Assembly: GCA_023301405.1 (NCBI GenBank)
Contig: JALZUX010000358.1
Location: forward strand, 1-6,952
Direction: 5' to 3'
Length of the DNA: 6,952 bases
DNA from: Granulosicoccaceae bacterium
Lineage (GTDB): Bacteria; Pseudomonadota; Gammaproteobacteria; Granulosicoccales; Granulosicoccaceae
Shown: piece by piece, positions 1 through 5,727 of the stretch
Numbering within the stretch: the first letter of the stretch is position 1
Layout of the letters: each line of letters starts with the position of its first letter
Translations under genes and position numbers: made by a program
Notes under the pieces: model-generated
The model's database searches: none
Seen by the model: only the letters and a program-made list of their open reading frames with translations
Told to the model about the DNA's origin: nothing

Positions 1-898
1 ATTCTGCTCTGGCCGTCTCGAGATCACCTTCAAGAGAAACCGTGTTGGTTTTTGCTAATTCCAACTCACCACTCAGACCATCAGTTTTAACCAGTAATTC
101 CGCTGACTCTGCTTCTGAAGCGTCAAAAGCACCTTGAAGCGACAATACCTGGCCCTTAGCTGCATCGGCTTCTGCACGAACACCATCAAGCTCAAGCTGC
201 ATTGCCGACTCTTGCTGAGCAACAATTTTTTGGCCTGCCATGTTGCCGCAATTTTTCATCCCGGCTAGCACCAGCCCGCCTAACAAGGCAAACGGCAACA
301 CGTAACGGAACAACCATGAGGTATCTGACTCTTCACTCATCGCTACCGCCTGACCACCGCTTGACGCATACTCTCCACCACCATACTGCTTCGCCGGCGG
401 CGCGCTTTTCGGATTCCCCTCACCAAGGAACATTTGACCAATACCATCCGGGTTATCAAGGAACACGCCTTGTTCAATTTGTCGCTTTAGCACACCAAGC
501 ACACCGGGTGTAACGTAGCCCAATAGATCTTCAGCATCGCCGTGCGATAATTTGGCCGAAACCTTCACCCTTTCAATCATTTTATCTTTTTGTGCTACCC
601 CAACCAGCCCTGCAAGCCTGTTATGTCCTTCGACAAACACTGTGCGGCTGTCGCGGTTTTCAAAAAGCTTGGCCGGGTTTTCTACGACCTCATCGTCACA
701 ATAACGCACTGCCTCATAGAGGACTTCACGCCCCTCGGCATCACTGGCGATGGAAGAAAAACCGTCGAGAACGGCCCCAATGGAATCATCGACACCAGAA
801 GAAAGGGTGGCTGGCTGCCTGCTCAAAAGGCTTCCAAGGTGATCTTTGGCAGCACTGCCAAGCTGATCGCGAACTAAATTAAATACATTCATATTCAT
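1..898 (-). CDS. DUF937 (YidB-like) membrane-anchored protein with helical stalk, partial (C-terminus off the left edge)
   Basis: The reading frame stays open for 299 codons from ATG at 898 and leaves the window without a stop. An in-frame TAA (905-907) lies just upstream; a second ATG at 892 is an alternative start. No strong ribosome binding site is visible. Residues about 20-158 resemble DUF937: a helical region ending in a segment around 119-140 (HGDAEDLLGYVTPGVLG) followed by a Gly/Ser-rich linker (about 161-186). A single hydrophobic segment at about 195-213 (WLFRYVLPFALLGG) is a probable membrane span. From about 224 the chain is Ala/Glu/Leu-rich and probably helical or coiled-coil, with a recurring L-x-G motif at L237, L254, L275 and L289. 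Proteins with this order of parts often end in an OmpA-like peptidoglycan-binding domain, which would lie outside the window. The likely topology is a cytoplasmic DUF937 domain and a periplasmic stalk. The function of DUF937 is not established. Confidence 0.8.
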   Translation of the reverse strand, partial: MNMNVFNLVRDQLGSAAKDHLGSLLSRQPATLSSGVDDSIGAVLDGFSSIASDAEGREVLYEAVRYCDDEVVENPAKLFENRDSRTVFVEGHNRLAGLVGVAQKDKMIERVKVSAKLSHGDAEDLLGYVTPGVLGVLKRQIEQGVFLDNPDGIGQMFLGEGNPKSAPPAKQYGGGEYASSGGQAVAMSEESDTSWLFRYVLPFALLGGLVLAGMKNCGNMAGQKIVAQQESAMQLELDGVRAEADAAKGQVLSLQGAFDASEAESAELLVKTDGLSGELELAKTNTVSLEGDLETARAE

Positions 899-1136
899 AA
901 CCGTTTATGGCGAAGAAAATCGCATTAGTCTCCATGTAAAGTCGCCCACCCAGTCTAAGCGTTTGCCTGTGCAAATAGCTGACGCAGAGGTAAACCGATG
1001 TAAAATCAAACATAAGATGCCGAAATTAGTACGATACTTCGACTTCAAAGCGTCTTCCAGCCGGGTAACACGCAGCTGGCTACTTGTCGCTAACCATCAG
1101 ACTACCTACGCAAAATCAACGACCGAGCTGGCTGGA

Positions 1137-1991
1137 CTAACGAACATCTAGCTTGGCGGTCAATTGTTGTACGCCGCCTAGCACCGGTGTTTCTTCTCGA
1201 GCTGCTTCACTCTGCAAAACAAAACGATAGCTTTGCAATTTAAGCAACAACGACTGCAGTGTTTCCGGCTCAACGTTTAGGTCAAGCTCTTGATCATCCA
1301 GCAGCGCAAATTGCTCCCCCGCACCATAAGACTGACACTCAGGCAATGCTCTAAACTGATAACGATGCGCTGCTACAGCCATCCAGTCAGCCAACGCCAC
1401 TAACGTTTTACTTCGTTTGGCAGGACCGTCATGCATTAAAACCACCGAGCCATCACGACTGCGGTCAAGGGTTTCGAATATTTCTAAAGAAAACACAGAA
1501 GGCTGCCAGTCGCGGGTATCAAGTGACCACGCAACCGGCGTCATACCAAGCTCTGCTGATATCGAATTTACCCGATTGTCAGTAGCGCCGAAGGGAGGTC
1601 GGAAACAAGTTAACGGAGGACCACCGGCTCTTGATATTTCATCACCGGCAGCTTTCAGCTCTTTGACAACTTCTTCAGAACTAGTGTTTCTCAGATTGAC
1701 ATGACTGTAAGTATGGTTGCCAATTGCATGGCCTCCGTACATGATTTCGGGAATTTTTGACCCGTTATGCCGTACCCGCTGCCCGGTCACAAAAAATGTG
1801 GCCTTGGCACCATACTGCGCTAACAGGTCAAGAATTTCATCGGTGACGCCGTCTGCAGAAGGCCCATCATCAAACGTCAGATACACAATAGGCCGTGTGT
1901 CAGCGACATCAGCCCCCGCGGACCAAGGCACTAATGCGCCCGCAAATGCCAAGCATAGGCTCAGTGTGCTTTTAAATATAAAGTTGTGCAA
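1137..1991 (-). CDS. Secreted polysaccharide deacetylase (NodB homology domain, CE4 type)
   Basis: A 284-residue protein with a metal-dependent NodB fold that should remove N- or O-acetyl groups from a polysaccharide such as peptidoglycan or an exopolysaccharide. All five CE4 motifs are visible: TFDDGPS at 39-45 (D41 likely base, D42 metal), HTYSH at 93-97 (H93 and H97 metal ligands), RPPFG at 131-135, DTRDW at 158-162 and LMHDG at 185-189 (H187). Residues 1 to about 27 form a signal peptide (K7, hydrophobic core about 8-22, small residues at SAGA), so the enzyme is exported. The start is TTG at 1991: TAA (1992-1994) precedes it directly and the first internal Met is residue 84, after two motifs. 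A purine-rich GAAGAG lies upstream. Residues about 215-284 form a C-terminal tail with no motif I recognise. The substrate cannot be read from sequence. It appears to be transcribed on its own, away from ppa. Confidence 0.92.
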   Translation of the reverse strand: MHNFIFKSTLSLCLAFAGALVPWSAGADVADTRPIVYLTFDDGPSADGVTDEILDLLAQYGAKATFFVTGQRVRHNGSKIPEIMYGGHAIGNHTYSHVNLRNTSSEEVVKELKAAGDEISRAGGPPLTCFRPPFGATDNRVNSISAELGMTPVAWSLDTRDWQPSVFSLEIFETLDRSRDGSVVLMHDGPAKRSKTLVALADWMAVAAHRYQFRALPECQSYGAGEQFALLDDQELDLNVEPETLQSLLLKLQSYRFVLQSEAAREETPVLGGVQQLTAKLDVR

Positions 1992-2143
1992 TTATGCTTC
2001 TCTTCGCCCGCCACAGGGGCAACAGCCATGATGAGAAAACGCCTTACTACCGTGCCTCTAGTGCCAAGGGCCAGACGTATCCAAAGCCTTATTTTAACAC
2101 CCAACCAAGCCCAAGAAACAGCAATGCGGAGGACTATTTCAAG

Positions 2144-2179
2144 AAAAAATCACAGTGAAACCATCCTTTGTTTCACCAT
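2144..2179 (-). terminator. Probable rho-independent terminator downstream of ppa
   Basis: On the minus strand a GTGAAAC arm (2176-2170) pairs with GTTTCAC (2161-2155) across an 8-base loop. The stem can be lengthened by an A-U and two G-U pairs to about ten pairs (2179-2152). Two bases later comes a run of six T (2149-2144). It lies about 110 bases after the ppa stop and before the deacetylase gene, as expected for ending the ppa transcript. The wobble pairs make the stem only moderately stable. The upstream arm can also pair with a second copy of its partner (see findings). Confidence 0.5.
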
Positions 2180-2291
2180 TGAAACACCATGACTCATCTT
2201 GAACTCACGCATAGTTGACACATGAAATTTTCAGCTACTTACCGATGAATTATTCATCAGTGCCATCAAGCCAATTGCAACCCAACAGAGA

Positions 2292-2822
2292 CTAAGACTG
2301 ACCCACTCGATCAATAGCCTCCTGGATCATCCGCTTCGCCGCGGCGCTATCTTGCCATCCGTCAATTTTCACCCACTTACCGGGCTCCAGATCTTTGTAG
2401 TGTTCGAAAAAGTGCTGGATCTGCTGACGCGTGATCTCCGGCATGTCTGCATGATCACGGATGGATTCGTAACGCTTAGAGATACTGCTTGCTGGAACGG
2501 CAATAATTTTTTCATCCTGACCGCCATCATCCTCCATGACAAGCACACCGACCGGCCGACAGTTCATTATTGCACCGGGCACAATCGGACGAGTGTTACA
2601 GATGAGCACGTCAATCGGATCACCGTCATCAGAAAGTGTGTGTGGCACAAAGCCATAGTTACCAGGATAACGCATGGGCGTATACAGGAACCGGTCAACC
2701 ATCAACGCACCGGAGTCTTTATCTAGCTCGTACTTAATGGGCTCACCGCCTATCGGCACTTCAATGATCACATTGATGTCTTCAGGCGGGTTGATGCCAG
2801 TGGGTATCGCGTCGATTTTCAA
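2292..2822 (-). CDS. ppa: Inorganic pyrophosphatase, family I (soluble)
   Basis: A 176-residue cytoplasmic enzyme that hydrolyses pyrophosphate to two phosphates with Mg2+, pulling biosynthetic reactions forward. Length matches the bacterial hexameric family I enzyme. The active-site set of E. coli Ppa is present with a +1 offset: E21, K30, E32, R44, Y52, Y56, D66, D68, D71 (within DGDPIDVL), D98, D103, K105, Y142 and K143. No key residue is missing, so it should be active. The start is TTG at 2822: an in-frame TAA lies at 2835-2837, no ATG occurs between, and the next Met is residue 41, beyond three catalytic residues. A weak AAAGAGA (2836-2830) sits about seven bases upstream. It is flanked by spacers of about 300 bases on each side and is probably a single-gene unit. 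Confidence 0.97.
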   Translation of the reverse strand: MKIDAIPTGINPPEDINVIIEVPIGGEPIKYELDKDSGALMVDRFLYTPMRYPGNYGFVPHTLSDDGDPIDVLICNTRPIVPGAIMNCRPVGVLVMEDDGGQDEKIIAVPASSISKRYESIRDHADMPEITRQQIQHFFEHYKDLEPGKWVKIDGWQDSAAAKRMIQEAIDRVGQS

Positions 2823-3161
2823 TTTGCTATCTCTTTATGATTTACGCAGTACAAGACACCCGCAAAAAACGGGCACACTTGAGCGCGAAACTAATAATAG
2901 TAATTATTGGTGAAACCAAAGATACACAGACCGGACGGACCATGCTTCAGGCAGGAATGTTACCGTCATTGTGCTGACAATTCATTTTAAAATTCACTCA
3001 GGCAACATTTTTTTGCACACAGTATAACTCGGCGAGCGGCTAACCTCACAGTGTCTTTAAATTGGCGGTAGAGCCAACAGACCTATACCAGTGCTATGAC
3101 GATTGCTTCTTGCACCACGGTTGATAGATCAGTGCCACTATGCCGGCAGACCTCGGAAACG
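2823..3161. other. 339-base intergenic region, no convincing gene
   Basis: This spacer lies between the ppa start and the end of the AhpD-like gene, both on the minus strand, so it must hold the ppa promoter and probably the end of the upstream transcript. I find only short open frames; the longest on the minus strand is about 33 codons and lacks a clear ribosome binding site. Visible elements are an AT-rich inverted repeat at 2890-2911, a 10-base palindrome ATTTTAAAAT near 2983-2992, a short CCCG/CGGG hairpin around a run of A near 2859-2873, and a weak TTGGC/GCCAA hairpin at 3062-3077 that could be a poor terminator for the AhpD-like gene. No RNA gene was recognised. Confidence 0.5.
2890..2911. 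promoter_or_regulatory. AT-rich inverted repeat upstream of ppa (possible operator)
   Basis: ACTAATAAT and ATTATTGGT form 9-base arms with one mismatch around a 4-base centre (AGTA). It lies about 70 bases upstream of the ppa start and overlaps a minus-strand TATTAT that could serve as a -10 box. The symmetry suits a dimeric repressor, but the base composition makes a chance palindrome quite possible. It matches a Fur-box consensus only in part (about 12 of 19 positions by eye), so no regulator is assigned. Confidence 0.3.
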
Positions 3162-3572
3162 CTACGATTCGCCTGACACATCAAAGACCAAATCCAGCGG
3201 CGGCCTGATACCATTTAGCAAATGGTTGGTGCGAGCAGCGGTGGACACAATGCGCAGCAACTCAGCATGCTCGGCATCGGTCATCCCACGCGCTTTTGCC
3301 GCAGCAGTATGAGAGTGCACACAGTAATCGCAACTATTAGCAATCGACACTGCCGCATAGATCATCTCTTTAGTTTTAAAATCGATCGCCGTGGGCTTAG
3401 CCATCACATCACGCACATCAGTCCACACCTCCTCAAGCAACTGTGGATCAAAGGCCAGATAGCGCCAAACGTTATTAATGAAGTCATTTCCACGCGTGGC
3501 ACGAATATCATCAAACACCGCCTTCACTCGTGGATCAGACTCCGGGTTCTCTGGTGGGGTAATGCTAGACAT
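3162..3572 (-). CDS. Carboxymuconolactone decarboxylase / AhpD-like family protein
   Basis: A 136-residue protein of the CMD/AhpD fold, expected to be cytoplasmic, oligomeric and all-helical. The AhpD-type catalytic pattern is visible: E69, then C81-x-x-C84 (SCDYCVHSH) and H88. The spacing E69 to C81 (12) and C81 to H88 (7) equals that of mycobacterial AhpD, so a thiol-disulfide or peroxidase-type activity is more likely than true decarboxylation. The residue before the second Cys is Tyr (Y83) where AhpD has His. The physiological substrate and reductant are unknown. ATG at 3572 is supported by a good AGGAG at 3583-3579, six bases upstream. It diverges from the SDR gene across a 154-base region that carries promoter-like boxes for both directions. 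No peroxiredoxin AhpC gene is seen next to it. Confidence 0.9.
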   Translation of the reverse strand: MSSITPPENPESDPRVKAVFDDIRATRGNDFINNVWRYLAFDPQLLEEVWTDVRDVMAKPTAIDFKTKEMIYAAVSIANSCDYCVHSHTAAAKARGMTDAEHAELLRIVSTAARTNHLLNGIRPPLDLVFDVSGES

Positions 3573-3598
3573 AATTCACTCCTGTTTACTGGCAAGTC

Positions 3599-3627
3599 AT
3601 ATTACGACCTCACTTCCAGCAAGTAAA
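3599..3627 (-). promoter_or_regulatory. Candidate sigma-70 promoter for the AhpD-like gene
   Basis: On the minus strand TTTACT (3627-3622) and TAATAT (3604-3599) are separated by 17 bases. Each box matches four of six consensus positions. Transcription would begin near 3592, leaving about 20 bases before the start codon, which includes the AGGAG site. This is a pattern match by eye only. Confidence 0.4.
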
Positions 3628-3665
3628 TTCACAACCTTTGACTAGTCCGTATCACTGACTGATCA

Positions 3666-3695
3666 TTTTCAGTTAGCCCCATCTAAAGGTAGAAT
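3666..3695 (+). promoter_or_regulatory. Candidate sigma-70 promoter for the SDR gene
   Basis: TTTTCA (3666-3671) and TAGAAT (3690-3695) are separated by 18 bases; the -10 box matches five of six positions. Transcription would begin near 3702, about 25 bases before the ATG. A second option is TTGACT (3638-3643) with GATCAT (3661-3666) at 17 bases, which has the better -35 but a poorer -10. Confidence 0.4.
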
Positions 3696-3726
3696 AAACC
3701 TCCACATTCAAAGACTACGCAAACAT

Positions 3727-4485
3727 ATGCACGAATTACACGGTAAAGCAGCCATCGTCACGGGCGCAAGCAGAGGGATAGGAGCGGCCACAGCCGCCGA
3801 GCTTGCCAAGGCTGGCGTTTCAGTAATTCTGGCAGCCCGATCAGAATCAGATATTCGCCACAATGCACAAATAATCCGGGAAAACGGCGGACAAGCCGAA
3901 GCTGTTGCCTGCGACGTCAGCAACTACAAAGAAGTACAAGGACTGATATCACACTGCGAGTCTACCTATGGGCGCATGGACATCCTGATCAACAACGCAG
4001 GAGTCATTGAACCGATTGGCCATCTTGTCACATCAGATCCAGACGTTTGGTCTCACGCGACAGACATCAATTTTAAAGGCGTCTACTACGGCCTAAGAGC
4101 TGCTTTGCCACTGATGCAGGCGCAACAACATGGCACCATCATCAATATAGGATCTGGCGCATCGCAAAGCCCACTCGAAGGATGGAGTCACTATTGCGCT
4201 GCCAAAGCCGCATCCGCCATGCTTACCCGCTGCGCCCACAAGGAGGTAGCGCAAAGTGGTGTTCGTGTGATCAGCCTAAGCCCCGGGACTGTCGCTACCG
4301 AGATGCAAGTGCTCATAAAAGCATCAGGAATAAACCCGGTCAGCCAAATGAATGAATCTGATCACATTGACCCCGCCCTGCCAGCCAGAGCAATTGTGTG
4401 GCTGTGTACTGAAGATGCCGCTCAGTACAACGGCGAGGAAATCTCACTTCGGGATCAAGAAATTCTGAAACGAATCGCCGTTTAA
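3727..4485 (+). CDS. Short-chain dehydrogenase/reductase (classical SDR, NAD(P)-dependent)
   Basis: A 252-residue single-domain Rossmann-fold oxidoreductase of the usual length for classical SDRs. Visible are the cofactor motif TGASRGIG (12-19), an Arg at 38 after the second strand (suggesting NADP(H)), CDV at 62-64 with the adenine-contacting Asp, NNAG (89-92), structural N115, catalytic S143, Y156 and K160 (HYCAAK), and SPGTV (185-189). The 13-residue S-to-Y spacing is typical, so the tetrad is complete. The C-terminus lacks the common DGG ending and finishes in YNGEEISLRDQ plus a short charged tail. The substrate is not identifiable; it could be a ketone, sugar or acyl intermediate. No strong ribosome binding site precedes the ATG. 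It is transcribed away from the AhpD-like gene and ends at a terminator shared with the next gene. Confidence 0.93.
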   Translation: MHELHGKAAIVTGASRGIGAATAAELAKAGVSVILAARSESDIRHNAQIIRENGGQAEAVACDVSNYKEVQGLISHCESTYGRMDILINNAGVIEPIGHLVTSDPDVWSHATDINFKGVYYGLRAALPLMQAQQHGTIINIGSGASQSPLEGWSHYCAAKAASAMLTRCAHKEVAQSGVRVISLSPGTVATEMQVLIKASGINPVSQMNESDHIDPALPARAIVWLCTEDAAQYNGEEISLRDQEILKRIAV

Positions 4486-4498
4486 TTTCTACACGCAT

Positions 4499-4528
4499 AA
4501 AAAAGGCGATGCAATGCATCGCCTTTTT
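4499..4528. terminator. Bidirectional rho-independent terminator between SDR and DUF533 genes
   Basis: A perfect stem GGCGATGC / GCATCGCC (4505-4523, 3-base loop AAT) is flanked by six A on the left and five T on the right, so it has a U-tract when read on either strand. It lies 13 bases after the SDR stop and 43 bases past the end of the convergent DUF533 gene, and should serve both transcripts. Confidence 0.92.
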
Positions 4529-4570
4529 CTAACAACCAGCCTGCGTCACAGGCACACTGCATTCGGCTAA

Positions 4571-5464
4571 CTAGCTATATAAAGCGGGCACACCAAGCTT
4601 CTGGTGAATCGCGTTACTGGTCTGCTGATCAATGTTCAAGCTCTTTGACAACTTATCAAGGTACTGTGCTTCTTCTTGGGTATCAAGATCAATCGCAAGC
4701 AGTGACATCAGATAAACCTGCTGCTCCATGCCTTTTGGCACGCTTTGAACGAATGCATCAAAGTCCATCGGGGCTGCCATTTCTTTACGAATGAAATCGG
4801 CTTCTTCCTGAGAAATATCACCAAGGTGACCAGTGATTTTTTCTTGTTCTGCGGCATCGATCTGCCCATCAGATTTCGCGGCATTCAACATCGCACGAAG
4901 ACAAACTTCTGCCTGCTGCTCAGCGCTCGGCTCAGGAGGTTGCTCGTTACCCGCCAGAGCAGAATTAAAAAGATCACCAAATCCGCCGGATTGTGCCTGC
5001 GGCTCGCCCTGTTGCTCGGCACCGCCACCACCACCAAGAGATTCAAGCAAACCGCCCAGACCACCGCCTTGCTGACCACCCTGCTGACCACTTAGCGCGC
5101 CACCAAGCATGCCAGCCAAACCGCCGCCTTGTTGGCCTTGTTGGCCTTGTTGCCCAGCCAGTCCGCCCAGCAAGCCACCAATACCGCCCCCTTGCTGGCC
5201 TTGTTGGCTTTGTTGCCCAGCCAGTCCGCCCAGCAAGCCACCAATACCGCCCCCTTGTTGGCCTTGTTGGCCTTGTTGGCCGGTCAGCCCACCCAGCAAG
5301 CCACCAACACCGCCGCCAGCTGCACCGGCACCACCGCCACCAAGGACACCACCCAGCAAGCCGCCAAGACCACCGCCACCGGCTCCACCTCTCATCGCGC
5401 CGCTAACACCCTTTGCTACCATTGCACCCATTGCGACTTTCGCCAATGTTCCAACCAAACTCAT
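4571..5464 (-). CDS. DUF533 (YebE/TerB-like) protein with Gly/Gln-rich tandem-repeat N-terminus
   Basis: A 297-residue protein in two halves. Residues 1-25 form a small-residue-rich, possibly amphipathic helix (MSLVGTLAKVAMGAMVAKG). Residues about 26-165 are very rich in Gly, Leu and Gln, with a 21-residue repeat beginning GGG-[VI]-GGLLGGL at residues 50, 71 and 92 and a decayed copy at 113. Residues about 180-297 form a compact acidic helical domain like DUF533/YebE and TerB proteins, including AAKSDGQID (196-204), which closely resembles the AAKSDGHID of E. coli YebE. Unlike YebE, no clear membrane helix is present. The function of the family is not established; E. coli yebE is linked to envelope stress. 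ATG at 5464 has AAGGG (5477-5473) eight bases upstream. It converges with the SDR gene and diverges from the aminotransferase gene. Confidence 0.88.
   Translation of the reverse strand: MSLVGTLAKVAMGAMVAKGVSGAMRGGAGGGGLGGLLGGVLGGGGAGAAGGGVGGLLGGLTGQQGQQGQQGGGIGGLLGGLAGQQSQQGQQGGGIGGLLGGLAGQQGQQGQQGGGLAGMLGGALSGQQGGQQGGGLGGLLESLGGGGGAEQQGEPQAQSGGFGDLFNSALAGNEQPPEPSAEQQAEVCLRAMLNAAKSDGQIDAAEQEKITGHLGDISQEEADFIRKEMAAPMDFDAFVQSVPKGMEQQVYLMSLLAIDLDTQEEAQYLDKLSKSLNIDQQTSNAIHQKLGVPALYS
5121..5309. repeat. Three tandem 63-base units inside the DUF533 gene
   Basis: Units at 5121-5183, 5184-5246 and 5247-5309 are near-identical and encode the 21-residue Gly/Leu/Gln repeat. Units 1 and 2 share the block CCCAGCCAGTCCGCCCAGCA exactly. 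Within each unit TTGTTGGCC-like steps repeat every nine bases (GQQ codons), so there is a smaller repeat nested in the larger one. Flanking sequence on both sides is a degraded form of the same unit. Confidence 0.93.
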
Positions 5465-5514
5465 AATTATTACCCTTTAATGAACGGATATCAGGAAAAC
5501 TCCCGACTCTAAAC

Positions 5515-5543
5515 TAGATATGGTGACCGAGCCTTAATCACAA
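5515..5543 (-). promoter_or_regulatory. Candidate promoter for the DUF533 gene
   Basis: On the minus strand TTGTGA (5543-5538) and TATCTA (5520-5515) are 17 bases apart, about 50 bases upstream of the start codon. The -10 box is a weak match. A small hairpin, GCCTT/AAGGC (5531-5546), overlaps the -35 box and could be an operator or chance. Confidence 0.3.
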
Positions 5544-5660
5544 GGCAAGTAATGTAAGAAACTGTAGCTTAAACCAAACAGTTGACCATGCAAATTGCAC
5601 GAAACCAGAACAAAATACAAATAGCCACCAAATTACCGATATAACAACCCCATGCCGCGA

Positions 5661-5690
5661 CTGACACCTCTGACACTAACGCTTCATAGT
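5661..5690 (+). promoter_or_regulatory. Candidate promoter for the aminotransferase gene
   Basis: CTGACA (5661-5666) and CATAGT (5685-5690) are separated by 18 bases, about 38 bases upstream of the ATG. The -35 box matches five of six and the -10 box four of six positions. The 263-base divergent spacer (5465-5727) also contains the inverted pairs AACTGT/ACAGTT (5560-5583) and TGCAA/TTGCA (5589-5599), but no gene that I can support. Confidence 0.3.
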
Positions 5691-5727
5691 ACTCTTAACC
5701 CTAACAATAGCACCTGCGACCAGCAAG

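Noticed and set aside
202..882. Three plus-strand open frames of about 95-103 codons
   Set aside because: They overlap the open minus-strand DUF937 frame, which has a domain match, a membrane segment and no stop over 299 codons; the plus-strand products look like no known protein.
1057..1135. CCAGC/GCTGG inverted pair and the repeated AGCTGGCT between the deacetylase and DUF937 genes
   Set aside because: The arms are short and widely spaced, with no T-run and no promoter alignment; the 238-base spacer shows no convincing element.
2001..2030. ATG on the minus strand at about 2030 as an alternative deacetylase start
   Set aside because: It is in another frame, gives only about 22 codons and reads past the signal peptide out of frame.
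2830..2945. Minus-strand 33-codon frame with a hydrophobic stretch just upstream of ppa
   Set aside because: It has no clear ribosome binding site, crosses the likely ppa promoter, and is short enough to arise by chance in AT-rich DNA.
3061..3078. Hairpin TTGGC/GCCAA as a terminator for the AhpD-like gene
   Set aside because: The stem is only 5-6 pairs and is followed by three T and then A, so it is too weak to list as a terminator.
4745..5512. Long proline-, cysteine- or histidine-rich open frames on the plus strand across the DUF533 gene
   Set aside because: They are antisense images of the Gly/Gln repeat; the minus frame has a good ribosome binding site, a recognisable C-terminal domain and a terminator in the right place.
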